Source: Nocardia wallacei (GTDB lineage: Bacteria > Actinomycetota > Actinomycetes > Mycobacteriales > Mycobacteriaceae). From it: DNA of 64,000 nucleotides. Each line of letters starts with the position of its first letter. Position 1 is the first letter of the stretch. The stretch spans positions 4,216,001 through 4,280,000 of the forward strand of contig NZ_AP023396.1 in the NCBI RefSeq assembly GCF_014466955.1. Direction: 5' to 3'. A model generated the notes under the pieces. It did not search any database, had not been told where the DNA came from, and saw nothing but the letters and a program-made list of their open reading frames with translations. A program made the position numbers and the translations under genes. Below, piece by piece: positions 25,764-33,075 of the stretch.

Positions 25764-26031
25764 GGGTCTTCCTCTCCGCAACGAAATTACCGTCGACAGT
25801 CTGCGACCACCGCCGCCGCACCGGATTGCAAAAACGCGACACCAGCCCTGTGACCGGCGTGTACGCCGAGACCGCCGGAGAAGCGCGCCGAGACGGGCCC
25901 GGCCCCGTATCGTCCAGCCGACGGATCGGCGCTGGCGGCGGCCGGTGATATATCGCTGGCGGGCGTGGCCGTCTCGGTGTTAGCGTCGCGTGATCGAGTT
26001 CGACGTGGCGCGAGACAGCAGAGGTGAGTCG

Positions 26032-26100
26032 ATGATTGTGGTGAAGACCGCTGCGTTGCGCAGCGCCCCGATCATCCTCATGTCCGGGGCTCCGGTCTGA
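26032..26100 (+). CDS. Possible 22-residue leader peptide
   Basis: ATG 26032, preceded by GAGGTGAG, opens a short frame MIVVKTAALRSAPIILMSGA plus PV and stops at 26100. It lies 153 bases upstream of an acetyltransferase gene, with a hairpin between. Small translated leaders upstream of resistance-type genes in actinobacteria can work by ribosome stalling. There is no homology evidence; this is based on position, ribosome site and codon make-up. Confidence 0.3.
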   Translation: MIVVKTAALRSAPIILMSGAPV

Positions 26101-26138
26101 TCGAATCCCCTCGCCGATCGTGGCGTGTGCCCGTGGCA

Positions 26139-26171
26139 GACGCACCCGGCGACCGCTCGGCTGCGTGCGTC
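26139..26171 (+). promoter_or_regulatory. Hairpin in the leader of the GNAT gene
   Basis: GACGCAC (26139-26145) pairs perfectly with GTGCGTC (26165-26171), leaving a 19-base loop. It lies between the short leader frame and the acetyltransferase start at 26254, a layout compatible with attenuation. Confidence 0.3.
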
Positions 26172-26253
26172 CGTCCGCCGCAGGCGCTTTCGCTCGTGGA
26201 CATGCCAACGCCACAGCCGTGCGACTCACCTTTCCACACGGAGATGAAACGCT

Positions 26254-26766
26254 TTGAGCACTCATATCAACTGGATCACTCGTGCCGAGACCATCGCCGA
26301 CATTCCGGCGATCCGCAAGATCAACCTCGGCGCATTCGATACCGCGGAGGAGGCCGATCTCGTCGAAGCTCTGCGCGCCGATCCGGCGTGGATGGACGGC
26401 TTGTCCATCGTCAGCGCGGGACCGGACGGCGAGCCGGTCGGATACGCACTGCTGACTCGCTGTCACGTCGACGACACCCCGGCGCTGTGCCTGGGACCGT
26501 GCGCGGTCCTGCCCGAGTACCAGCGGACCGGGGCGGGTTCCGCCGCGATCCGCGCCGCGCTCGCGGCCGCCGCGCGAGCGGGTGAGAATTTCGTGATCGT
26601 GCTCGGGCATCCGAGCTACTACCCGCGATTCGGCTTCACCCGTGCCTCCCGGTACGGCATTCGCCTGAGTATCGATGTCCCGGAGGACGCATTGATGGCG
26701 TTGAGCCTGAACTCCGGACAGCTACCCAGCGGAACCGTCCGTTACGCAGCACCTTTCGGCATCTGA
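26254..26766 (+). CDS. GNAT-family N-acetyltransferase
   Basis: 170 residues of the YhbS-like GNAT group: N-terminal ITRAETIADIPAIRKIN, the acetyl-CoA-binding motif in 'LGPCAVLPEYQRTGAGSAAIRAAL' (Q/RxxGxG/A, here QRTGAGSA), and the typical VLGHPSYYPRFGFTRAS that defines the subgroup. It transfers an acetyl group to a small molecule or protein amine; substrate unknown. TTG 26254 follows GGAGATG; no better start exists. The long untranslated leader (with short frame and hairpin) suggests post-initiation control. Confidence 0.9.
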   Translation: MSTHINWITRAETIADIPAIRKINLGAFDTAEEADLVEALRADPAWMDGLSIVSAGPDGEPVGYALLTRCHVDDTPALCLGPCAVLPEYQRTGAGSAAIRAALAAAARAGENFVIVLGHPSYYPRFGFTRASRYGIRLSIDVPEDALMALSLNSGQLPSGTVRYAAPFGI

Positions 26767-26798
26767 CGAGCCGAGACCCTTCGCTGCGCTGTCCCGTC

Positions 26799-26838
26799 GT
26801 CCTGGGCTCGCCCGCAGACATGCCGGCGAGCCCAGGAC
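26799..26838. terminator. Perfect 14-bp inverted repeat, bidirectional terminator
   Basis: GTCCTGGGCTCGCC (26799-26812) and GGCGAGCCCAGGAC (26825-26838) form a perfect 14-bp stem with a 12-base loop. It lies between the stops of the convergent GNAT and SDR genes, so it can end transcription from both sides. Confidence 0.75.
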
Positions 26839-26925
26839 TCCGGCCCCTAACTCCGACGAATTCGCCGATCCCGATCCGAGGGCGACCGGCCATCCCGCTC
26901 GTTCACCGTGCCGATCCCCGTGGGC

Positions 26926-27693
26926 TCACGACGGCTGGCGGGTCGGCATGATGGTGACCTGCTGCAGGTTCACGCGTGCGGGCTGGGCGGCCAGGAATTC
27001 GACGGCGGCGGCGATATCCTCCGGGTGGAGCCAGGTCATCGATTGTTTCGAAGCTTCGAGCCAGTCCTGGGCGCCGGGGTCGGTGACGTGGCCCTGCAAC
27101 TCCGTGCCGACGATGCCCGGTTCGATCGCGGCGACTCGGACATCCTTGGCTCCGAGTTCGGCGCGCAGGGTCCGTGACAGGTGCGTCACGTAGGCCTTGG
27201 TGCCCGAGTACACCGCGAAGTTCGGGAAGATGTTCTGCGCGGCGATCGAGGACGTGTTGATCAGGTCGGCCACGCCCTTGTCCGCGGCCGCGGCGATCAA
27301 CTGCGGGACGAACGCGCCGATGGTATTCATCAGGCCGGTCACGTTCAGATCGATCTGCCGCTGCCACTGCTCGACCGGCAGTTCCTCGACAGGTGCGGGC
27401 AGCATGACACCGGCATTGTTGAACAGCAGGTCGGCGGTGCCGAGTTCGGCGGCGACTCGCTCGGCGGCGTTTCGCACAACTTGCGCGTCGGTCACGTCGA
27501 CGGCCAGGGCCAGCGCCGTCCCGCCGGACCGCTCGATCCGCGCGACCAGCTGTTCGAGTCGACCGGCCCGGCGTGCGAGCACGGCAACCCGGGCCCCGGC
27601 GGCGGCCAGCCGTTCGGCGGTGGCCGCGCCGATGCCGCTGGAGGCACCCGTCACGACGGCGACGCGGCCGGCGAGGGTCTTCTGGGTAGTCAT
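26926..27693 (-). CDS. Short-chain dehydrogenase/reductase (classical SDR)
   Basis: 255 residues. Cofactor loop TGASSGIG (15-22), DVTD and NNAG (about 66 and 92), and the catalytic Tyr/Lys in AVYSGTKAY (YxxxK, with the upstream Ser in INTSSIA) are all present, so it should be an active NAD(P)-dependent oxidoreductase, probably of alcohols or ketones. ATG 27693 follows GGAGAGA. It is divergent from an MmyB-type regulator at 27871, a frequent SDR partner in actinobacteria, and is probably its target. Confidence 0.93.
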   Translation of the reverse strand: MTTQKTLAGRVAVVTGASSGIGAATAERLAAAGARVAVLARRAGRLEQLVARIERSGGTALALAVDVTDAQVVRNAAERVAAELGTADLLFNNAGVMLPAPVEELPVEQWQRQIDLNVTGLMNTIGAFVPQLIAAAADKGVADLINTSSIAAQNIFPNFAVYSGTKAYVTHLSRTLRAELGAKDVRVAAIEPGIVGTELQGHVTDPGAQDWLEASKQSMTWLHPEDIAAAVEFLAAQPARVNLQQVTIMPTRQPS

Positions 27694-27719
27694 CGGTGGT
27701 CTCTCCTTCGTGTCGTCCG

Positions 27720-27753
27720 CGGCGGTTGCGCCGCGTATGACAGACAACCGCCG
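27720..27753. promoter_or_regulatory. 9-bp inverted repeat between SDR and regulator genes
   Basis: CGGCGGTTG (27720-27728) and CAACCGCCG (27745-27753) are exact inverse complements separated by 16 bases. The site lies 26 bases upstream of the SDR start and 118 upstream of the regulator start, so it is a candidate operator for the divergent regulator. Confidence 0.4.
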
Positions 27754-27870
27754 AAACACCGCCCGCGGACGGCCGAATCGCGCCCTGATCGACCTAGGTC
27801 CGGCGAACCTGGTTCCAGCAGACCGACCTTCGGCGGCGACAGGTGCCGACGGTCCGGTCACACTGGATCC

Positions 27871-28785
27871 ATGGAGCACAACGCCGAGCTGAAGGAGTTC
27901 TTGCGCACCCGCCGTGCGCGCCTGAACGTCGAAGACGTCCAGGTCGGCGGAACGGGCGGCGTGCGCCGGGTGCCGGGATTGCGCCGCGAGGAAGTGGCCC
28001 GGCTGGCCGGGGTGAGTGTGGACTACTACAGCCGCCTCGAGCAGGGCCGCAATCTGAACGTCTCCGACGATGTCCTCGACGCCGTTGCCCGCGCCCTGCG
28101 CCTGGACGAGGTCGAGCGGTCTTATCTGTTTCAGATCGCCCGGGCGAATCCGCGGCGTGCCCGGCGCCGCACTCCGGCGCGAGTACAGCGCGTCCGCCCG
28201 GGAGTCCGCCGCATCCTCGAGACGCTCGACGACGTGACGCCCGCCTTCGTCTTCGGCCGCCGCATGGACATTCTCGCAACCAACCGTCTCGCCCGGGCGT
28301 TGCTGACCGACTTCGAGGCGCTTCCGCCTCGGGACCGAAACATGTTGCGCTACACCTTCCTCGACGATTCCGCCCGCGAGCTCTACGTCGATTGGGAGGA
28401 GGTCGCCCGGGACAACGTCGCGGTCCTGCGCCTGGACGCCGGCCGCCACCCCGACGACCCACTGCTCACCGAACTCGTCGGCGAACTCGCGGTCAAGAGC
28501 CCGGAGTTCCGGCGCTGGTGGGCGGACCACAACGTCCGCGAGCGTAGTCACGGCACGAAGCGCTACCACCATCCCCTCGTCGGCGATCTCACCATCGACT
28601 ACGAAAGCGTCTCCCTGCCGGGCGATCCCGACCAGACCCTGTGCATCTACACCGCCGAAGCAGGCTCGCCGTCGGAGACCGCGCTCGAGCTGCTCGCCAC
28701 CTGGACCGGCTCGCAGCGGCCGGCCGACGGCCCCGATCCGGAACACCGGTCGCGAGCCGAGCGGCCGGGCGTCCGGCAACCCTGA
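27871..28785 (+). CDS. XRE-type HTH regulator with MmyB-like ligand-binding domain
   Basis: 304 residues. N-terminal HTH_31/XRE domain with VPGLRREEVARLAGVSVDYY and SRLEQGRN (about 33-62), the signature of the MmyB group, then the MmyB-like C-terminal domain (FVFGRRMDILATNRLARALL, RNMLRYTFLDDSARELYVDW, and the HHPLVGDLTIDYESV end). In Streptomyces relatives the C-terminal domain binds a fatty-acid-like molecule. Divergent from an SDR gene. ATG 27871 is the only sensible start. The tail after residue 285 is polar and disordered. Confidence 0.92.
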   Translation: MEHNAELKEFLRTRRARLNVEDVQVGGTGGVRRVPGLRREEVARLAGVSVDYYSRLEQGRNLNVSDDVLDAVARALRLDEVERSYLFQIARANPRRARRRTPARVQRVRPGVRRILETLDDVTPAFVFGRRMDILATNRLARALLTDFEALPPRDRNMLRYTFLDDSARELYVDWEEVARDNVAVLRLDAGRHPDDPLLTELVGELAVKSPEFRRWWADHNVRERSHGTKRYHHPLVGDLTIDYESVSLPGDPDQTLCIYTAEAGSPSETALELLATWTGSQRPADGPDPEHRSRAERPGVRQP

Positions 28786-28797
28786 TCGCGCGGCGGA

Positions 28798-30075
28798 TCA
28801 GTTCGGTGCGTGTTGCAGGCGGTGCCGGCGCCGGGTCTTGGCGAGGTAGAGCCGTCGGTCCGCGGCGTCGAGGAACGCGTCGGCCGCGGTGTGCGCCACC
28901 GGCGCGAGCACGGCGCCGACGCTGAGGGACAGGACGATCCGGTGGTCGTCGATGACGACCGGGACGGCGAGCGCGGACCGCAGGGTGGCGGCGGTGGCCG
29001 CGAGCCGGTCGTCATCGACCGGCGGCGGCAGGAAGACCACGAACTCGTCACCGCCGAGCCGGGCCAGGGTGCAGTCGTGACGGCGCAGGTGTCGGCGGAG
29101 CCGGGCGCCGACCGCGCGCAGTACCTCGTCGCCGACCCGATGACCGTAGGTGTCGTTGACCTGTTTGAAGTCGTCGAGGTCGGCGAAACACAGTCCCGCG
29201 CAAGCGTTGTCGGTCGCCGAATCCGCGGCCGCGTGCAGCAGTTCGAGCAGTTGCCGCCGGTTGGGCAGGCCGGTGAGCGGGTCGTGGCGGGCCTGCCAGC
29301 GCAGTTCGTCCTGCAGCAGGCGGCGCTCGGTGATGTCCTCGCCGACAGCCAGCAGATAGTCGTCCTGCCCGTCACCGCCGGGCACGTAGGTGACCGTGAA
29401 CGCGGCCCATCGCGTGTCCCCGGCGGGCGCGAGGCCCCGGCCCTCGATCCGCACCGATCCTTTTCGCGCCGCGACGAGCTCACCGAACACACGCGCATGG
29501 ATGTCGGCGAGATCGGCCGGATGCGCGAATTGATCCACCGGCATCCCCCGCAGCGTCTCGACCGGCGCACCGAGCATGGCCGCCAGACACTGGTTGGCGT
29601 CGATCAGCACACCGCGGGTGTCGGCGATGCCGATGGCGACCGCGGTGTTGTCGAACACGACCCGGAACCGGTCGGCGGCCGCCCGATCCGCCTCCGTGGC
29701 ACCGGCGCTGTCCGGCGGCGCTGCCGCTCGCGCCTGCTGGTATCCCTGCGCCAGCGCGGCGAGGACACCCGCGGCCCGCGCAGCCGCGTCGCGACGACCG
29801 GTTGCGGCGGCGAGCCGCGCGAGCAGAGGTGCGGACAGCACGGGAACCGCGGGATCCCACGGCAGCGCCCGGGCCAGAGCGCGGCCCACACCGGCACCGG
29901 CGGAGCTGTCGAACGGGTCGGCGTCCACCGCCTCGGCGAACTCGTCGACCAAGCGGCCCAACACCATCGGCAGCTGCGGCCGCGCGGCCGCTCCGACAAC
30001 GCCCAGGGCGTCGTGCCACTGGGCAACCCATTCCGAACGTCGCTGTTCGTCCACCGCTGATATCCCGCTCCTCAT
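28798..30075 (-). CDS. PAS-GGDEF diguanylate cyclase
   Basis: 425 residues. The first 130 residues are helical without a clear family, then a PAS domain (about 135-255: FRVVFDNTAVAIGIADTRGV, LLAVGEDITERR) and a GGDEF domain (about 265-420: HDPLTGLPNRRQLL, LCFADLDDFKQVNDTYGH, LARLGGDEFVVF). The GGDEF active loop is intact, so cyclic di-GMP synthesis is expected. The allosteric inhibition site, normally RxxD five residues before GGDEF, reads RHDC, so product inhibition may be lost. No EAL partner is nearby. ATG 30075 is chosen; 30093 is possible. No membrane segment. Confidence 0.9.
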   Translation of the reverse strand: MRSGISAVDEQRRSEWVAQWHDALGVVGAAARPQLPMVLGRLVDEFAEAVDADPFDSSAGAGVGRALARALPWDPAVPVLSAPLLARLAAATGRRDAAARAAGVLAALAQGYQQARAAAPPDSAGATEADRAAADRFRVVFDNTAVAIGIADTRGVLIDANQCLAAMLGAPVETLRGMPVDQFAHPADLADIHARVFGELVAARKGSVRIEGRGLAPAGDTRWAAFTVTYVPGGDGQDDYLLAVGEDITERRLLQDELRWQARHDPLTGLPNRRQLLELLHAAADSATDNACAGLCFADLDDFKQVNDTYGHRVGDEVLRAVGARLRRHLRRHDCTLARLGGDEFVVFLPPPVDDDRLAATAATLRSALAVPVVIDDHRIVLSLSVGAVLAPVAHTAADAFLDAADRRLYLAKTRRRHRLQHAPN

Positions 30076-30329
30076 CCCCGCCAGAAGGGCCATAGACGGG
30101 CTCGTGCAGACACACACGATAAACGCTGGTGGCGCGCCCGGCGGAACTTCGGTGAACGGGCGCCGAGGTCGGTCGCGATCGAGGGGATCGAAACGTTCCA
30201 TCCCGGAGGCGAATTCACCGATGCCTCCGGGGCCCCGCACGACTCCGCGGCTGATCACACGCGGGAGCGATGAGTTCGCGGGTTCTCTCGGATCAGTACT
30301 GGTGACACCGATTCACTGAAGGAGCCAGG

Positions 30330-30971
30330 ATGACCAGGACTGTCATGGTGCGGTATCGGACGCATGCGTCGGCCGCGGAGGAGAACCAGCGGCTGATCGA
30401 AAATGTCTTCGCCCAGCTGCATCGGGAACGACCAGCGGGGTTGCGCTATACGGTATACCGGCTGGATGACGACGCGGGTTTCGTCCACGTCGCCGCCGAG
30501 GAGCCCGACGGTGCGTCTTTGACCGCGTCGACGGCCTTCGCGGAGTTTCAGCGCGATATCCGTTCCCGGGTGCCGGAAGCGCCACGGTCGGCGCGCGCCA
30601 CTGTGGTCGGCACTTACCCGGCCCCCGCCGCCGGACATGCGGCGGTGGTCGCGGTGGCGTTCGTCGAGGCGTTCGGCAAACGTGACATGTCCGCGGTGTC
30701 GGCGTTGTTGGCCGATGACGTGGTGTTCGAGAGCCCGCGGGTGCGCATCACCAACGCGACGGACGTGCTGGCCGCCATCACAGATTTCGCCCAGGCGGTG
30801 ACCGGAGTCGACATCATCGACGCCTTCGGTGACGACGAGCGCGCCGTGGTCGTCTACGACATGCACACCGGGCCGTTCGGAACGCTGCGCACCGTGGACC
30901 ATGTGGTCGTCCGGCACGGTCGAATCGCTTCGGACACCGTCATTTTCGATACTCGTCGGATCCTCGCATGA
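30330..30971 (+). CDS. Two-part SnoaL-like protein
   Basis: 213 residues. The first part (1-95) resembles a small antibiotic-monooxygenase/ferredoxin-like fold (TVMVRYRTHASAAEENQRLI, YRLDDDAGFVHVA); the second (100-213) is a SnoaL/NTF2-like fold (AFVEAFGKRDMSAVSALLAD, VDIIDAFGDDERAVVVYDM, DHVVVRHGRI). Neither half shows catalytic residues I can name. Its stop overlaps the sigma factor start (ATGA), so it is co-translated with it and may be the accessory or sensing partner of that sigma factor. Confidence 0.8.
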   Translation: MTRTVMVRYRTHASAAEENQRLIENVFAQLHRERPAGLRYTVYRLDDDAGFVHVAAEEPDGASLTASTAFAEFQRDIRSRVPEAPRSARATVVGTYPAPAAGHAAVVAVAFVEAFGKRDMSAVSALLADDVVFESPRVRITNATDVLAAITDFAQAVTGVDIIDAFGDDERAVVVYDMHTGPFGTLRTVDHVVVRHGRIASDTVIFDTRRILA

Positions 30972-31921
30972 CGCACCCGGTCGAGTCCGCCGCCCAGCAG
31001 TTCCGTGGCGAGTTGTTCACCTACTGCTACCGGATGCTCGGTTCGCCCCACGACGCGGAGGACGCGATTCAGGAGGTCTATCTGCTGGCGTGGCGCGGAT
31101 ACGGCGATTTCGAGGGCCGTGCGTCGCTGCGGACCTGGCTCTACCGCATCGCGACCAGGGTCTGCCTCAAAGCGATCGACCGCCGTGGTCGTCGCGCGCT
31201 GCCCTCGGGACTGGGCGGGCCGGGTGACCCGGGCGAGCCGGTGCGGCCACGCTTGCGTGAAGTGTCCTGGGTCGAGCCGGTACCCGACACCGCACTTGAT
31301 CCGGCGGCGACGATCGAGTCGAGGCACGCGACCCGGTTGGCCTTCATCGCCGCCCTGCAACACCTGTCCGGACGACAGCGGGCCATCCTCATCCTGCGTG
31401 ACGTACTGATGTTCCCGGCCGCCGAGGTCGCCACCCTGCTGGCCACCACGACCCCCGCGGTGAACAGTGCCTTGCAGCGCGCACGGACCCAGTTGGCCGC
31501 ACTCGCCACGACCGGATACAACCTGTCCGAACCAACAGATCCGCAGCGGCGCGAAGTACTCGACCGGTATGCCGCCGCGTTCGAGAATGCCGATATCGCC
31601 GAGTTGGTGCGCGTGCTCACCGAGGACGCGGTGCTGGAAATGCCCCCTGTGCCCACCTGGTTCCGGGGTCGCGACCAGGTCGGGGAATTCCTGCGCTCCC
31701 GGTTGACCACACCCGGCGCCGTCCGGCTGGTGCCGACCGCTGCCAACGCCCAGCCCGCGTTCGGTGTGTACCTGCACGGTCACGGCGGCGTCCATCACCC
31801 GCACGCCGTGCAGCTTCTCACCCTCACCGAATCGGGCATCGCCCGCATCGACATGATCCACGACCCCACCCTCTTCCCACTTTTCGACCTTCCGGATCTC
31901 ATTCAGAAAGCAGAACGATGA
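30968..31921 (+). CDS. ECF sigma factor with C-terminal SnoaL-like domain (SigG/SigJ type)
   Basis: 317 residues. Region 2 is FRGELFTYCYRMLGSPHDAE then DAIQEVYLLAWRG (about 12-44); region 4 is QHLSGRQRAILILRDVLMFP then AAEVATLLATTTPAVNSALQ (about 130-178). The extra C-terminal 110 residues (RYAAAFENADIAELVRVLTE onward) form a SnoaL-like fold, which in this ECF class regulates activity in place of a separate anti-sigma. Between ATGA overlaps on both sides, it is the middle gene of a three-gene operon with a SnoaL-type protein and an NmrA-type reductase. Confidence 0.9.
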   Translation: MTHPVESAAQQFRGELFTYCYRMLGSPHDAEDAIQEVYLLAWRGYGDFEGRASLRTWLYRIATRVCLKAIDRRGRRALPSGLGGPGDPGEPVRPRLREVSWVEPVPDTALDPAATIESRHATRLAFIAALQHLSGRQRAILILRDVLMFPAAEVATLLATTTPAVNSALQRARTQLAALATTGYNLSEPTDPQRREVLDRYAAAFENADIAELVRVLTEDAVLEMPPVPTWFRGRDQVGEFLRSRLTTPGAVRLVPTAANAQPAFGVYLHGHGGVHHPHAVQLLTLTESGIARIDMIHDPTLFPLFDLPDLIQKAER

Positions 31922-32841
31922 AACTTCTCACCGGGGTCACCGGTTCCGCGGGCTCGATCGTGGTCCGTGAATTCGCGGCCCAACAGGTTCCGGTCCGAGT
32001 ACTCGTCCGCGACCGCGGCAAAGGACAGTGGCTCGACGACCTCCCCACCGTCGAGGTCGTATACGGCGACATGCTCCGGCCGGACACACTCACCGCGGCG
32101 CTCGCCGATATCGACCGTGTTCTGATGATCTCCTCACCCCGGCAGCAGATGGTCGAGACCCAGTGCCGGTTCATCGACGCCGCGAAGGCCGCGGGCGTCG
32201 GGCACATCGTCAAGTTCAGCGGCAAGGAATCGGGAACGACGTTCGACCCGAATCGTTTTCGCGGCACCCGCTGGCACCTGGAGATCGAGCGATATCTCGA
32301 GGCGTCGGGCGTGGCCTGGACCCATCTGCGGCCGAGCCAGTTCATGCAGTTCTACCTGCCCGGCACGCTGACCGGCGTGGACAGCCGACGGCGAGAGCTG
32401 GTCATGCCCATCGGAGACAGTCGCCTGGCGCCGGTCGACATCACCGACATCGCCAAGGTCGCCGTCGCGATGATGCGAGCAGACGGCATCGAGGGCAGGG
32501 CTTTCGACATGACCGGCCCCGAAGCGCTCACGATGGCGGAAATCGCGGCCCGGATCACCGCGGCCACCGGTCGCCGGTACCGCTACACGGCGGTAACCCT
32601 CGAGCAGAAGCGAGCCCTGCACCAAGCCGAAGGACTCCCGCCCGAGGTGCTCGACCTCCTCGACGAGATCTATCGCGGCCGCGCGGAATCCCCCGAGTCG
32701 CGGGTGGTCCTCGACACCCACCGCGAATTCGGTGTCGAGCCGACCAGTTTCGCCGCGTTCGCCCGCCGCCACGCTGCCGCCTTCACCGACACCACGGCGG
32801 GAGATCCCGTGCGAAGGCCACCGACGCCGGCGATCGGTTAG
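31918..32841 (+). CDS. NmrA-like NAD(P)-binding reductase
   Basis: 307 residues of the atypical SDR/NmrA family. The Rossmann opening is TGVTGSAGSIVVREF (GxxGxxG pattern), followed by VLVRDRGKG for NADP phosphate recognition and a 'KFSGKESGTTF' segment at the active-site strand. The SDR Tyr-Lys pair is not obvious, so the protein may be a redox sensor or a quinone reductase. It overlaps the sigma factor stop by 4 bases and ends 4 bases into a convergent small gene. Its link with the sigma factor suggests a role in an oxidant or electrophile response. Confidence 0.85.
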   Translation: MKLLTGVTGSAGSIVVREFAAQQVPVRVLVRDRGKGQWLDDLPTVEVVYGDMLRPDTLTAALADIDRVLMISSPRQQMVETQCRFIDAAKAAGVGHIVKFSGKESGTTFDPNRFRGTRWHLEIERYLEASGVAWTHLRPSQFMQFYLPGTLTGVDSRRRELVMPIGDSRLAPVDITDIAKVAVAMMRADGIEGRAFDMTGPEALTMAEIAARITAATGRRYRYTAVTLEQKRALHQAEGLPPEVLDLLDEIYRGRAESPESRVVLDTHREFGVEPTSFAAFARRHAAAFTDTTAGDPVRRPPTPAIG

Positions 32842-33065
32842 TCCTCCCCGCCGGTTTCGACGCGCGGATCGGAGAAGACGGTGCCCCCGGCCGCCGCCAC
32901 GCGGGCGGCGACCGGGTCGTCGACGCGCAGCGCGTAGGTTCCCCGGTCCGGGTCGACGGCGATGAGGCCGTATGCGGTGTCGACGTCGGATGTGGTCAGG
33001 TGCAGCGCCCGCAGGGCGTCGGCCAGGGTGGCGCCCGGCGGGAGCTGAATGGTGAGCAGCTGCAT
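32838..33065 (-). CDS. Small protein coupled to a subtilase gene
   Basis: 75 residues (MQLLTIQLPPGATLADALRA start). It begins 11 bases after the S8 peptidase stop on the same strand and ends overlapping the convergent NmrA gene. The sequence looks like a compact alpha/beta protein: a beta strand, the helix LADALRALHL, then DTAYGLIAVDPDRGTYALRV. No cysteines, no signal peptide. Not recognised as a family; its tight linkage suggests it acts with, or on, the peptidase (for example as inhibitor or adaptor). Confidence 0.65.
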   Translation of the reverse strand: MQLLTIQLPPGATLADALRALHLTTSDVDTAYGLIAVDPDRGTYALRVDDPVAARVAAAGGTVFSDPRVETGGED

Positions 33066-33075
33066 GCCCACCACG

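Noticed and set aside
27694..28779. Upstream extension of the SDR frame across the regulator gene
   Set aside because: The SDR family starts at MTTQKTLAGRVAVVTG with a ribosome site; the extension is antisense to a complete regulator gene.
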